From Clostridium sp. (GTDB taxonomy: Bacteria > Bacillota > Clostridia > Lachnospirales > Lachnospiraceae), in contig JAETQD010000004.1 in NCBI GenBank assembly GCA_021770825.1, positions 1 through 64,000 of the forward strand: 64,000 nucleotides of DNA, written 5' to 3'. Below are positions 1-8,883 of the stretch, in pieces (the stretch's first letter is position 1; each line of letters opens with the position of its first letter). The notes below the pieces were generated by a model, which saw nothing but the letters and a program-made list of their open reading frames with translations, ran no database searches and was not told the DNA's origin. A program made the translations under genes and the position numbers.

Positions 1-163
1 GGGATAAACGCTGAAGGCATCTAAGCGTGAAGCCCCCCTCAAGATGAGATATCCCATTCTGTAAGGAAGTAAGACCCCTTGAAGACGACGAGGTAGATAG
101 GGCAGAGGTGGAAGTGTAGTAATGCATGGAGCTGACTGTTACTAATCGGTCGAGGGCTTATCC
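1..163 (+). rRNA. 23S ribosomal RNA, 3' end (partial)
   Basis: The first ~163 bases match the conserved 3' end of bacterial 23S rRNA, including the segments GAAGACGACGAGGTAGATAG and ACTAATCGGTCGAGG. The 5' part lies outside the window. The exact 3' end is estimated from the point where the helix with the 5' end usually closes. A terminator follows about 70 bases later and no 5S gene is seen between this gene and the tRNAs. Confidence 0.93.
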
Positions 164-235
164 AGAAAGGTTTTGTGGAAGATTCTGAAGGAAAAGATGA
201 TTCAATATGTGGTTTTGAAGGTACGTAAATATGAA

Positions 236-262
236 GGTCAAAGCAATAGCTTTGATCTTTTT
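236..262 (+). terminator. Rho-independent terminator after 23S rRNA
   Basis: A 9-bp stem (236-244 with 249-257, one G-T pair) has a 4-base loop and is followed by five T. It fits the end of the rRNA transcript. Confidence 0.75.
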
Positions 263-263
263 G

Positions 264-540
264 CGTTGGGGAGAAATTGGCACAATTGAGAGTCTCTGCT
301 CCCTGGCGCTGGCGATTGCCTGAAATTGGAGACTGGAAGCAGCTCTGACGGGAATTTCGGAAAGGTTCCGGTCGGGTAAGCGGTCTGGCAAGGCTTGGTA
401 AGGCCTGGGAGGCTTTTTTGGAAGCTGAGGGCATCAGTCGTCAGGGGAGAAGCAGGGGAGAAGAGGAAGGACCAGCATTCCGGAATCTGCGCCGACGGGG
501 GCAGGGATTTCCAAGGTAAAAAAATACCTAAAAAAGGCTT
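264..540. other. Spacer between rRNA terminator and tRNA promoter, no gene seen
   Basis: This stretch has no convincing coding frame, no 5S rRNA and no tRNA. The reading frames through it lack ribosome binding sites and recognisable protein. It is moderately purine-rich with a short run of T around 414-420. I see no function. Confidence 0.5.
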
Positions 541-561
541 TGAAAAAAGTTTAAAAATTGC

Positions 562-590
562 TTGACAACCTACCACATCTATTATATAAT
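562..590 (+). promoter_or_regulatory. Promoter of the seven-tRNA array
   Basis: Perfect -35 TTGACA (562-567) and -10 TATAAT (585-590) are separated by 17 bases. The first tRNA starts 24 bases downstream, as expected for a strong stable-RNA promoter. Confidence 0.88.
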
Positions 591-614
591 AGCATCGTTC
601 TTGGAAAGAGACAT

Positions 615-687
615 TCCTCGATAGCTCAGTCGGTAGAGCACGCGGCTGTTAACCGCGCTGTCGTAGGTTCGAGTCCTACTCGGGGAG
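615..687 (+). tRNA. tRNA-Asn(GTT)
   Basis: The cloverleaf has a 7-bp acceptor stem (615-621 with 680-686), discriminator G and anticodon GTT in the loop CTGTTAA. It is the first gene of the array. CCA is not encoded. Confidence 0.95.
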
Positions 688-706
688 TTTTTTTATGTAT
701 TAACGC

Positions 707-778
707 GGCCCCATGGTCAAGCGGTTAAGACATCGCCCTTTCACGGCGGTAACAGGGGTCCGAATCCCCTTGGGGTCA
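707..778 (+). tRNA. tRNA-Glu(TTC)
   Basis: The acceptor stem GGCCCCA pairs with TGGGGTC (one G-T), discriminator A, anticodon TTC in CTTTCAC. It has the typical Glu D-arm GGTCAAGCGGTTAAG. Second in the array. Confidence 0.95.
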
Positions 779-783
779 TTTGT

Positions 784-856
784 GCCGATGTGGCTCAATT
801 GGCAGAGCAGCTGATTTGTAATCAGCAGGTTATCGGTTCGAGTCCGATCATCGGCT
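784..856 (+). tRNA. tRNA-Thr(TGT)
   Basis: The acceptor stem GCCGATG pairs perfectly with CATCGGC, discriminator T, anticodon TGT in TTTGTAA. Third in the array, only five bases after tRNA-Glu. Confidence 0.95.
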
Positions 857-900
857 TTCATTAATCATAAAATGATTGATGTTTAAAGTGTTTCCTATTT

Positions 901-974
901 GGACCTTTAGCTCAGTTGGTTAGAGCAACCGGCTCATAACCGGTCGGTCCCGGGTTCAAGTCCCTGAAGGTCCA
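901..974 (+). tRNA. tRNA-Met(CAT), elongator type
   Basis: The acceptor GGACCTT pairs with AAGGTCC, anticodon CAT. A paired G1-C72 argues against initiator tRNA, and the body resembles clostridial elongator tRNA-Met. The T-stem (CCGGG/CCCTG) seems to hold one C-T mismatch. A tRNA-Ile2 read with lysidine is a less likely alternative. Confidence 0.88.
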
Positions 975-1012
975 CTACCCTGAACAAAAGGTACAAAGCA
1001 AACAAAAAGTAC

Positions 1013-1086
1013 GGCCCGGTGGCTCAGCTGGTTAGAGCGCCGCCCTGTCACGGCGGAGGTCGTGGGTTCGAATCCCATCCGGGTCG
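1013..1086 (+). tRNA. tRNA-Asp(GTC)
   Basis: The acceptor GGCCCGG pairs with CCGGGTC, discriminator G, anticodon GTC in CTGTCAC. Fifth in the array. Confidence 0.95.
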
Positions 1087-1097
1087 TTTGTTCATCT

Positions 1098-1170
1098 GGG
1101 GTCTTAGCTCAGCTGGGAGAGCATCTGCCTTACAAGCAGAGGGTCATAGGTTCGAGCCCTATAGGCCCCA
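1098..1170 (+). tRNA. tRNA-Val(TAC)
   Basis: The acceptor GGGGTCT pairs with AGGCCCC (one T-G), discriminator A, anticodon TAC in CTTACAA. Sixth in the array. Confidence 0.95.
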
Positions 1171-1208
1171 CTGATAACAAAAATGTTATCCATATTATTT
1201 CAGCGTTT

Positions 1209-1292
1209 GCCGGTGTGGCGGAATAGGCAGACGCAAGGGACTTAAAATCCCTCGGGGGCAACCCCGTACCGGTTCAAGTCCGGTCACCGGCA
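1209..1292 (+). tRNA. tRNA-Leu(TAA)
   Basis: This class II tRNA of 84 bases has a long variable arm (CTCGGGGGCAACCCCGTA). The acceptor GCCGGTG pairs with CACCGGC, anticodon TAA in CTTAAAA. Last gene of the array. Confidence 0.95.
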
Positions 1293-1300
1293 CTTAAAAA

Positions 1301-1325
1301 GTCTTGAGAGATCAAGGCTTTTTTT
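1301..1325 (+). terminator. Terminator of the tRNA array
   Basis: A 7-bp stem (1301-1307 with 1312-1318, one T-G pair) with a GAGA loop is followed by seven T. It lies eight bases after tRNA-Leu. Confidence 0.85.
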
Positions 1326-1419
1326 GTTGTATTGAGAAATTTGAAGCTGTCTCCAGGAAATATAAGGAAAGGCATAGGTATTTTAAATGAATCATGAATT
1401 TTGTATTTTGTTTTTAAAT

Positions 1420-1448
1420 TTGACTATGTGAAGCAGTATAGATAAAAT
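1420..1448 (+). promoter_or_regulatory. Promoter of the peptide ABC transporter operon
   Basis: TTGACT (1420-1425) and TAAAAT (1443-1448) are 17 bases apart, about 70 bases before the lipoprotein gene. No operator or riboswitch is obvious between them. Confidence 0.7.
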
Positions 1449-1518
1449 ACATACGAGACTGTTATGGCTATGAAGGGGATTACGCCAGATGAGTCATTAA
1501 ATATCTATGGAGGTATAT

Positions 1519-3141
1519 ATGAAGAAAAGAGTTTTAAGCCTGGCTTTATGTGCAGCAATGACAATGGCAGCATTGACAGGCTGCGGCAGCAAGGCAGAAG
1601 AGACCACCGCTGCCCAGACAACAGCAGCACAGGCAGAAGCAACAGGTGCGGCTGAGACAACAGCGGCTGAAACGGAAGCAGCAAAGACAGAGGAAACCAA
1701 TCTGATCATTCCCAGCGCAAGCTGTGTGGCAAACTTAAACCCGCTGCTTGAAGGATATAAAGAGGGCGTTATCATGCTGAATCCTCTCTATGATCCGCTT
1801 TATGTGATTGACGTGGATGAAACAAGATATTATCTTGCTGAGTCCTATGAAGTATCTGAAGATGGTACTGTTGTAACATTAAAATTAAAAGATGGTTTAA
1901 AATGGCATGATGGAGAGCCCATTACAGCCGACGATATGATTTTCACCATGGCTGTCAATGCCGATACCAACAACGGCGCAGGAAGCACCAACGTGGTTAT
2001 TTTAAATGACGAGCCGGTAAACTTCGAGAAAGTGGATGATCTCACTGTAAAGATTACACTTCCCATGGCATCTGCATCCTACACAGACCTTCTGGGAAGC
2101 CTGAACCTGATTCCAGAGCACGTATTTGGCGGTAACACCAACATCGTTGGTGCAGAGGCAAATCTGGCAGGAATCGGTTCCGGTCCATATAAGCTCTCCG
2201 AGTTTAAACAGGATCAGTACCTGGTTCTGGAAAAGAACGAAGATTATTACATGGGTGCTCCGTCCATCGACAAGATCACATTCAGAATTATTTCTGATGT
2301 GGCAGCTCAGGAAGTTGCTTTAATGAACGGCGAGGTAAACTTCATGGAGCTTGCAAATGCTCAGGCAGTTTCCAAGTATGCGGCTGACTCCAACTACAGC
2401 GTAGTTGAATATCCGGAGGGCCGTGTAAACTATATGGCAGTGAACAAGTTCTGCGATACCTTCAATGATCCGAAGGCGGTTGAGGCTGTATTTGCTGCTT
2501 TAAACCGTGAAGAAATCATTGCAGGCGCATATGGCGATGGCATGGCAGTTCCGGCCAACACCATTTTCAGTAATGTGAACACCTTCTACGATGATTCCAT
2601 TGAAGGCTATACCCAGGATGTGGAGAAAGCAAAAGAGCTGGTTAAGGAAGCTGGTCTGGAAGGAAAGACTCTGACCCTGTACTTTAACTCCGAGCGTGTA
2701 TACATGAAGGAATCCGCACAGATCATTCAGCAGCAGTTGAAGAACGTGGGAATTACTCTTGATGTGATTCCGCTGGAGTCTGCCGGCTTCTTTGAGAAGG
2801 TATTCGGTACTGACGGCGATTATGAGTTCTATCTCAATGGCTATGGCGCAGTGGGTGACCCGGATAATGTCGTTGCCGGAATGTTTGATGGTACATGGGG
2901 TGTCAACCTGGCAGTAAGTGATGAGCTGGCTCAGTTATGGAAGGATGCCCGTTCCGTATTCACAGAGGAGGAGCGTGCAGCACTTTACAAGCAGGTTCAG
3001 GAGAAGACAAAAGAAGAGATGACTTGCTATCCGATTGCTTATCCGAACTATGTATTTGTTACAACAGCCAACATCAAAGGAACAGATACAATTAAGCGTA
3101 CTCCGATTTTCGAGGATTACACGAAACTGGTAATGGAATAG
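1519..3141 (+). CDS. Peptide ABC transporter substrate-binding lipoprotein (SBP_bac_5, DppA/OppA type)
   Basis: This is the extracellular binding protein of a Dpp/Opp importer and would capture di- or oligopeptides or similar ligands. It has 540 residues. A lipoprotein signal with lipobox LTGC puts the lipidated Cys at residue 22; a Thr/Ala/Glu-rich linker runs to about residue 60; the rest is a family 5 binding domain with the typical segment KLKDGLKWHDGEPITADD. The ATG at 1519 is chosen because GGAGG at 1509-1513 lies just before it; the in-frame ATG at 1507 overlaps that site. A strong hairpin separates it from the permease gene. The true ligand cannot be read from sequence, but downstream amidohydrolases suggest small peptides or acylated amino acids. 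Confidence 0.92.
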   Translation: MKKRVLSLALCAAMTMAALTGCGSKAEETTAAQTTAAQAEATGAAETTAAETEAAKTEETNLIIPSASCVANLNPLLEGYKEGVIMLNPLYDPLYVIDVDETRYYLAESYEVSEDGTVVTLKLKDGLKWHDGEPITADDMIFTMAVNADTNNGAGSTNVVILNDEPVNFEKVDDLTVKITLPMASASYTDLLGSLNLIPEHVFGGNTNIVGAEANLAGIGSGPYKLSEFKQDQYLVLEKNEDYYMGAPSIDKITFRIISDVAAQEVALMNGEVNFMELANAQAVSKYAADSNYSVVEYPEGRVNYMAVNKFCDTFNDPKAVEAVFAALNREEIIAGAYGDGMAVPANTIFSNVNTFYDDSIEGYTQDVEKAKELVKEAGLEGKTLTLYFNSERVYMKESAQIIQQQLKNVGITLDVIPLESAGFFEKVFGTDGDYEFYLNGYGAVGDPDNVVAGMFDGTWGVNLAVSDELAQLWKDARSVFTEEERAALYKQVQEKTKEEMTCYPIAYPNYVFVTTANIKGTDTIKRTPIFEDYTKLVME

Positions 3142-3158
3142 GTTTTTGAATCTGGAGC

Positions 3159-3191
3159 AATGCCGCCTTCTTTTGGTAAGAGGGCGGCATT
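3159..3191 (+). promoter_or_regulatory. Intercistronic hairpin between binding protein and permease genes
   Basis: A 9-bp perfect stem (3159-3167 with 3183-3191) extends inward to about 14 bp around a 5-base loop. Only three T end the stem, so it is probably a leaky attenuator or a 3' stabiliser of the binding-protein mRNA, not a full stop. Confidence 0.65.
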
Positions 3192-3213
3192 TCGTATGGA
3201 AAGGAGAGACATC

Positions 3214-4182
3214 GTGAGAAATTTCATTCTCAAACGGTTTGTTCAAATGCTCTTTGTCTGGATTCTGGTTTCTGTTTTTTCCTTCTCGGTCATTTATTTT
3301 GCCCCGGGCGATCCGCTCTACATTTATATGACTCCGGGAGCCACAGGACATAAAATGACAGACGAGGAATTGTACCGGATGCGGGAGTCCCTGGGGCTCA
3401 ACGGCAATGTGGTGGAGCAGTATGTGAGCTGGGCTAAAAAGGTTGCAGACGGAAATCTTGGAATTTCCATCAACAACAAGCAGCCGGTCCTGGACCAGAT
3501 TTTGGAAAAGCTCCCCTGTACGGCAGGACTGATGGGGGCATCGTTACTGCTTTCCCTGGTGGTGGCCATTCCTCTGGGGCTCATAGCGGGAACCCATAAA
3601 AACAAGCTGGCGGACAATATCATAAGCGGGCTCACTTATCTGGGAATCTCGGTGCCTGCTTTCTGGCTGGGAATCATGCTGATCATTGTATTTTCCATGC
3701 AGCTTAAGCTGCTCCCCAGTTCCGGAATGCGGACCATTGGAGTCACTTCCACCTGGGATGTGATTAAGCATGGAATCATGCCGGCCATCGTTTTAAGTTT
3801 AAATAATATGGCAGTGTTCGTCAGATATATCCGGTCCAACACCATTGCACAGTTGGAGGAGGAATACGTTCTGACCGCAGTCTCCAAGGGAATTTCCCGG
3901 AGGGGAATCATGTACGGACAGGTCCTTAAAAACTGTATGCTTCCGGTTATCACCACCGTAGGTTCCCGGTTTGGTACGTTAGTTACCGGCTCCTTCATCA
4001 TTGAGTCCGTATTTGCCTGGCCTGGCCTCGGTACCCTGGGAATGTCTGCAATTAACAACAGAGACTACCCGATGATCATGGGAATCACCATGTTTTCCTG
4101 TACAATTCTTTTGTTGGGAAATTTCCTGGCTGATCTCCTCTATGGATTTGCCGATCCGAGAATTAAACAGGGGAGGGAGTAG
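3214..4182 (+). CDS. Peptide ABC transporter permease, DppB type
   Basis: This is the first membrane subunit of the importer, BPD_transp_1 family, 322 residues. The N-terminus MRNFILKRFVQML followed by a hydrophobic helix and the APGDP segment is typical of DppB/OppB. About six membrane helices can be seen, and the coupling loop lies near EEYVLTAVSKGIS. GTG at 3214 is chosen because AAGGAG lies seven bases upstream; upstream in-frame ATG codons at 3196 and 3160 would add residues unlike the family. It is followed three bases later by the second permease. Confidence 0.9.
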   Translation: MRNFILKRFVQMLFVWILVSVFSFSVIYFAPGDPLYIYMTPGATGHKMTDEELYRMRESLGLNGNVVEQYVSWAKKVADGNLGISINNKQPVLDQILEKLPCTAGLMGASLLLSLVVAIPLGLIAGTHKNKLADNIISGLTYLGISVPAFWLGIMLIIVFSMQLKLLPSSGMRTIGVTSTWDVIKHGIMPAIVLSLNNMAVFVRYIRSNTIAQLEEEYVLTAVSKGISRRGIMYGQVLKNCMLPVITTVGSRFGTLVTGSFIIESVFAWPGLGTLGMSAINNRDYPMIMGITMFSCTILLLGNFLADLLYGFADPRIKQGRE

Positions 4183-4185
4183 AAA

Positions 4186-5121
4186 ATGGCGAAGCTGTTA
4201 TCACCTTTAAATCAGGCGGCTCTGCGGGCAGAGGATTTCTCCAGGGCAGAGCGTGAAAGAAATGAGATTTCCGTGAGCTATGACCGGGGCTTTTTCTACC
4301 ACCTGAAAAAGGCCCTGGGGGAAAATAAAATGGCTGTGGTGTGTCTGGTGATTCTGGGAATTATTATTGTGGCAGCTCTGCTGGCGCCCTTCACACCCCA
4401 GGACCCGGATTACATGGATGTTTTAAACAAGATGGCAGGTCCCAGCAAGGAACACTGGTTTGGAACCGATGAGCTGGGGCGGGACTCCTTTACCCGTGTG
4501 CTGTACGGCAGCCGTGTTTCCCTGCTGGTGGGATTTGCAACCATGGTGGTGTCGGTGGTTGCGGGAACCTTTGTGGGGGCTGTCAGCGGATACGCCGGCG
4601 GGAAGGTGGATATGCTGTTAATGCGTTTTGTGGATATGTTCCAGTCGGTTCCCAGCCTTTTGATGATCATTGTTATTTTCTCCTTCGTCCCCAATAATAT
4701 GGTGACGCTGGTGCTTATGCTGGCGCTGTTTTCCTGGACAGGCGTTGCGCGGATTGTGCGGGCCCAGACTCTGACCTTAAAGGAGCGGGATTTCGTCATT
4801 GCCGCAAAGACCCTGGGAGTTGGAAACGGAACCATCATTTTAAAACATATTATTCCCAATATGGCAACCCAGATCATTGTGGCGGCGTCTTTAAGCATTG
4901 CCGGAGCCATTCTGGACGAGTCGGCGCTGAGCTTTTTGGGATATGGCGTGGCGCTTCCCAAGTCATCCTGGGGGAGTATGTTGCAGAATGCACAGCAGTA
5001 TATTCTGTATGACCCGCTTCTGGCGCTGATTCCCGGTATGTTTATCTTGCTGACCGTATTGTGCCTGAATATTCTGGGGGATGCCCTGCAGTATGCCCTG
5101 GACCCGAGGCTGCATAAATAG
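4186..5121 (+). CDS. Peptide ABC transporter permease, DppC type
   Basis: This second permease subunit has 311 residues. It has a cytosolic N-terminus, a first helix near residues 45-67, the periplasmic-type segment HWFGTDELGRD that marks DppC/OppC, and the EAA-like coupling loop ERDFVIAAKTLG. It pairs with the preceding DppB-type subunit to form the pore. The start has GGAGGG just upstream and the gene is tightly coupled on both sides. Confidence 0.92.
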   Translation: MAKLLSPLNQAALRAEDFSRAERERNEISVSYDRGFFYHLKKALGENKMAVVCLVILGIIIVAALLAPFTPQDPDYMDVLNKMAGPSKEHWFGTDELGRDSFTRVLYGSRVSLLVGFATMVVSVVAGTFVGAVSGYAGGKVDMLLMRFVDMFQSVPSLLMIIVIFSFVPNNMVTLVLMLALFSWTGVARIVRAQTLTLKERDFVIAAKTLGVGNGTIILKHIIPNMATQIIVAASLSIAGAILDESALSFLGYGVALPKSSWGSMLQNAQQYILYDPLLALIPGMFILLTVLCLNILGDALQYALDPRLHK

Positions 5122-5131
5122 GAGGTATGAA

Positions 5132-6130
5132 ATGAGTGAGCTTTTGGAAGTAAAAAACTTAAAGGTCTCCTACCATAGCTATGCCGGCGAGGTGCAGTCT
5201 GTGCGGGGCGTGTCTTTTACGGTGGACGCCGGTGAGTCGGTGGCCATTGTGGGAGAATCCGGCTGCGGAAAGTCTGTGACGGCTAAAACCATCATGGGCC
5301 TGATTCAGACACCTCCGGGGGAGATTAAAGAGGGAAGCGAAATCCTTTTTGAAGGAAGGAATATTTTAACGCAATCCCAGAAGGAATGGCAGGAATACAG
5401 GGGAAAGGACTGTGCCATTGTGTTTCAGGATGCCCTGGCGGCATTAAATCCCACACTGACCATTGGACGCCAGATTGCAGAAAAACTTCTAGTCCATACA
5501 AATATGTCAAAGAAAGAGGCTTATGAGGAAGCCAAAAGACTTCTGGGACTTGTGGGAATCCCAAATCCGGAAAAGCGGATTAAGCAGTATCCCCATGAGT
5601 TTTCCGGCGGTATGCGCCAGAGAGCCATGATTGCCATTGCCCTGGCCTGCCAGCCCAGGCTTTTGATCGCAGACGAGCCCACAACGGCTCTGGATGTGAC
5701 CATTCAGGCCGATATCATTGATCTTTTGAAGGATATCCAGAAGGAATTCGGCATGGCGGTGATTATGATTACCCATGACCTGGGAATCGTTGCCAACATT
5801 GCAAAGAAAATCGTGGTAATGTATGCAGGAAAGGTGATGGAAACGGGAAGTCATTATGACATTTTCTATCATCCGAAGCACCCGTACACCAAAGCGCTTC
5901 TTAAGGCTGTACCGAGACTGGACACAGAAGGGGAGCAGCCTCTGGAATCCATTGAGGGTACGCCGCCCAATATGATCGATCCGCCCAAGGGCTGTGCATT
6001 CAGCACCAGATGCAGCCATTGCATGAAGATATGCAAAGAGTGCGAGCCGCCGCTTTATGAGTTTGAGGATGGCCACAGAGCCCAGTGCTGGCTGTACCAT
6101 CCGCTTGCCGGACAGGAAACGGAATCCTAG
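5132..6130 (+). CDS. Peptide ABC transporter ATP-binding protein, DppD type
   Basis: This is one of two ATPases that drive the importer, 332 residues. Walker A is GESGCGKS (residues 41-48), the signature is FSGGMRQR, Walker B ends LLIADEP and the switch His is in MITHDLG. The C-terminal oligopeptide-transporter extension carries a cysteine cluster (CAFSTRCSHCMKICKEC), known in this family and sometimes linked to an iron-sulfur site. ATG at 5132 follows AGGAGG; a longer frame from 5081 overlaps dppC and is not needed. Confidence 0.92.
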   Translation: MSELLEVKNLKVSYHSYAGEVQSVRGVSFTVDAGESVAIVGESGCGKSVTAKTIMGLIQTPPGEIKEGSEILFEGRNILTQSQKEWQEYRGKDCAIVFQDALAALNPTLTIGRQIAEKLLVHTNMSKKEAYEEAKRLLGLVGIPNPEKRIKQYPHEFSGGMRQRAMIAIALACQPRLLIADEPTTALDVTIQADIIDLLKDIQKEFGMAVIMITHDLGIVANIAKKIVVMYAGKVMETGSHYDIFYHPKHPYTKALLKAVPRLDTEGEQPLESIEGTPPNMIDPPKGCAFSTRCSHCMKICKECEPPLYEFEDGHRAQCWLYHPLAGQETES

Positions 6131-6144
6131 GGGAGGTTGACGGG

Positions 6145-7113
6145 ATGGAAAATACAGATAAAATTTTGGAAGTCAGTCACCTGAAAAAGTATTTTAAGAC
6201 TGGCAAAGGAACGTTAAAGGCGGTGGACGATGTTTCTTTTACCATTAAAAAGGGAGAAACATTGGGAATCGTTGGAGAATCTGGCTGCGGAAAGACTACC
6301 TGCGGCCGGACCTGCATTGGAATTTACGAAAAAACCGATGGACAGGTGCTATATAAGGGAAAGGATGTTCATGGCCTTCGGGGAGCAGAGAGAAAGGCAT
6401 TTACCAAGGAAGTGCAGATTATTTTTCAGGATCCCTATTCTTCTCTGGACCCGAAAATGAAGGTCCATGACATCATTGCCGAGGGGCTTCGGGCCCACCA
6501 CATGTGTCAGAGCAAGGAAGAGGAGCAGAAAAAGGTGCAGGAACTTTTGGAGACCGTGGGACTGAATGCGGAGCATGCAACCCGGTATGTCCATGAGTTT
6601 TCCGGCGGACAGAGACAGCGTATCGGCATTGCCCGCGCCCTGGCTGTGGAACCGGATTTCATTGTCTGTGACGAGCCCATTTCCGCCCTGGATGTCTCCA
6701 TTCAGGCTCAGATTGTAAATCTTCTGATTCGGCTCCAGAAGGAAAAGGGACTCACCTATTTGTTTATCGCCCATGACCTGGCCATGGTAAAGCATATTTC
6801 GGACCGGGTGGCGGTGATGTATCTGGGAACGGTGGCGGAGATCACCGACTCCGATTCCCTGTATCAGAGGCCGTTACATCCCTACACAAAGGCCCTTCTT
6901 TCGGCAATTCCCATTCCGGACCCGAAGGTGGAAGAGGGAAAGGAAAGAATCAAGCTTCAAGGGGAGCTGCCAAGCCCCATTGACCCGCCGGAGGGCTGCC
7001 GGTTTGCCAGCAGGTGCAAGTACGCCACAGACCGCTGCCGTACTGAACGGCCGAAGCTTCTTGAAATGGAGCGGGGCCATTTTGTGGCATGTCATCTGTA
7101 CGGAGAAAAATAG
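6145..7113 (+). CDS. Peptide ABC transporter ATP-binding protein, DppF type
   Basis: This is the second ATPase, 322 residues, with Walker A GESGCGKT, signature [10 protein letters not shown], Walker B IVCDEP and switch His in FIAHDLA. The C-terminal region [14 protein letters not shown] is the oligopeptide extension. The start has GGGAGG about ten bases upstream, and the gene follows dppD by 14 bases. It heterodimerises with DppD in the family. A terminator follows, so the core transporter is a five-gene unit. Confidence 0.92.
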   Translation: MENTDKILEVSHLKKYFKTGKGTLKAVDDVSFTIKKGETLGIVGESGCGKTTCGRTCIGIYEKTDGQVLYKGKDVHGLRGAERKAFTKEVQIIFQDPYSSLDPKMKVHDIIAEGLRAHHMCQSKEEEQKKVQELLETVGLNAEHATRYVHEFSGGQRQRIGIARALAVEPDFIVCDEPISALDVSIQAQIVNLLIRLQKEKGLTYLFIAHDLAMVKHISDRVAVMYLGTVAEITDSDSLYQRPLHPYTKALLSAIPIPDPKVEEGKERIKLQGELPSPIDPPEGCRFASRCKYATDRCRTERPKLLEMERGHFVACHLYGEK

Positions 7114-7129
7114 AAGAAGAGCAGAAGGA

Positions 7130-7170
7130 AAGACGAGCAGGAAGCGAACGCTTTTTGCCCGTCTTTTTTT
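7130..7170 (+). terminator. Terminator after the ABC transporter genes
   Basis: An outer stem AAGACG/CGTCTT encloses a second stem AAGCG/CGCTT, followed by a run of seven T. It ends the dpp-like unit, although readthrough into the amidohydrolase genes is possible. Confidence 0.7.
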
Positions 7171-7239
7171 GGAATAAGGTTGCGAAAAGAGACAGGAACC
7201 GATAAAATGGAGGTGAGTATTTGGCTGGGAAGGAGAGGA

Positions 7240-8868
7240 ATGATGAGTAAGCTGGTTTTAGTAAATGGAAAGATTTACGTGGACCGCGGTATGTTTGCAG
7301 AGGCGGTGTATGCCAAGGACGATACAATCTGCGCTGTGGGGACGAAGGACGAGGTTCTGGCGGCAGCAGGGGAGGCAGAGGTCATTGATCTGGAGGGAAA
7401 AACGGTGATTCCGGGTCTCAACGACAGCCATATGCATCTTTTGAATGTGGGAATGGGATTTGCACAGGCAAAGATCATTGGCGTGACTTCTATGGAAGAG
7501 TTGATTGGCCGTGTGAAGGCATTTATGGAAGAGCGGCCGGAGGAGGCAAAGAACGGAATTCTCAGCAAGGGCTGGAACCAGGATTTGTTTACCGATGGGA
7601 AGCGGATGCCGACCCGGTATGATCTGGACCGGATTTCAACGGAAATTCCTATTGTGCTGCGGCGCGTCTGCGGCCATGTGGCGTCTGCCAACAGTAAGGT
7701 GATTGAACTTCTGGGGCTGGATGAAAACATGGTTCATGTGGACGGAGGAACCATTGAAACCGATGAAAACGGCAGACCCAATGGAATTTTCACAGAGAAT
7801 GCCATTGCCCTTGCGGCTGATCTGATTCCCAAATATACGCTGGAAGACAATAAACGGCTGCTTCTCCAGGCGGCAGACTATGCACTGGCCCATGGAATCA
7901 CCAGCGTGCAGTCCAATGATGTGGGAAACGGGCAGCTTCCTATGGAGGATGTTTTTAAGCTGCTCCATGAAGTTTACGATGCGGACCTTTGTAAACTCCG
8001 TTACCGCCATCAGGTCTGTGTCCACTCGGTGGAAGAATTTAAGAATTATGTGGAGAACGGAGAATTTAAAACCGGCGTTTATGATAACCCCAAAATGCTG
8101 GCTCTGGGACCAGTGAAGCTTTTTAAGGACGGCTCCCTGGGCGGAAGGACGGCAACCATGCGGAATGGGTATCTGGACGACCCGGGAAATTATGGTGTGG
8201 AGACCAGAAGCAACGAGGATATGGAGGCCATCTGCCGGATTGCAGACCAGGCAGGAATTCAGGTGGTGACCCATGTGATCGGCGATAAAGCCATTGAAGA
8301 CGTGATCGGAAATTATGAGCATGTGCTGCGTGACGGAAAGAATCCGCTGCGCCATACCCTGATTCACTGCCAGATTACCGACAGGCCCATGATGGAGCGG
8401 ATTGCAAAAGACGATATTCTGGTGGCCTATCAGCCCATTTTCCTGGACTATGATATGCATGTGGTAACCAGCCGGTGCGGGGAGGTGCTTTCTTCCACTT
8501 CCTATGCATTTAAGACCGCAAAGGAGCTGGGCATCCACGTTTCCTATGGAACAGATTCTCCGGTGGAAAACTGCAATCCGTTCCCGAATCTGTATTCTGC
8601 CGTCACAAGAAAGGACAAGAACGGGTATCCTGAGAGGGGATTCTACCCGGAGGAATGTGTGGATGTTTCCGATGCCGTTGATGCCTATACGGCGGGTTCG
8701 GCCTATAATGAGTTTTGTGAGGCGTTTAAGGGGCGCATCAAACCGGGATACCTGGCAGATATGGTTGTCCTTGACCGGGATATTTTTACCTGCGATCCCA
8801 TGGAAATCCGTGACATTCTGCCGGAGATGACCATTGTGGGCGGAAAAGTTGTTTATAAGAAAAAGTGA
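7240..8868 (+). CDS. Metal-dependent amidohydrolase family 3 (YtcJ-like)
   Basis: This cytosolic hydrolase of about 542 residues belongs to the amidohydrolase superfamily, subgroup 3. The metal-binding HxH is in SHMH (His64, His66), with later conserved segments THVIGDKA and HCQI, and a C-terminal segment GRIKPGYLADMVVLD typical of the outer beta-domain. Substrates of this family are mostly unassigned amides, formamides or N-acyl compounds. AGGAGAGG precedes two adjacent ATG codons (7240 and 7243); either may be used. Being next to a peptide importer and an M20 hydrolase suggests a role in processing an imported amide, which is inference. Confidence 0.87.
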   Translation: MMSKLVLVNGKIYVDRGMFAEAVYAKDDTICAVGTKDEVLAAAGEAEVIDLEGKTVIPGLNDSHMHLLNVGMGFAQAKIIGVTSMEELIGRVKAFMEERPEEAKNGILSKGWNQDLFTDGKRMPTRYDLDRISTEIPIVLRRVCGHVASANSKVIELLGLDENMVHVDGGTIETDENGRPNGIFTENAIALAADLIPKYTLEDNKRLLLQAADYALAHGITSVQSNDVGNGQLPMEDVFKLLHEVYDADLCKLRYRHQVCVHSVEEFKNYVENGEFKTGVYDNPKMLALGPVKLFKDGSLGGRTATMRNGYLDDPGNYGVETRSNEDMEAICRIADQAGIQVVTHVIGDKAIEDVIGNYEHVLRDGKNPLRHTLIHCQITDRPMMERIAKDDILVAYQPIFLDYDMHVVTSRCGEVLSSTSYAFKTAKELGIHVSYGTDSPVENCNPFPNLYSAVTRKDKNGYPERGFYPEECVDVSDAVDAYTAGSAYNEFCEAFKGRIKPGYLADMVVLDRDIFTCDPMEIRDILPEMTIVGGKVVYKKK

Positions 8869-8883
8869 TTGGAGGAAACAAGT

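Noticed and set aside
164..614. Hidden 5S rRNA
   Set aside because: None of the conserved 5S stretches is present on either strand.
901..974. tRNA with CAT anticodon as initiator tRNA
   Set aside because: Position 1 pairs with 72 (G-C) and the anticodon stem lacks the three consecutive G-C pairs typical of initiator tRNA.
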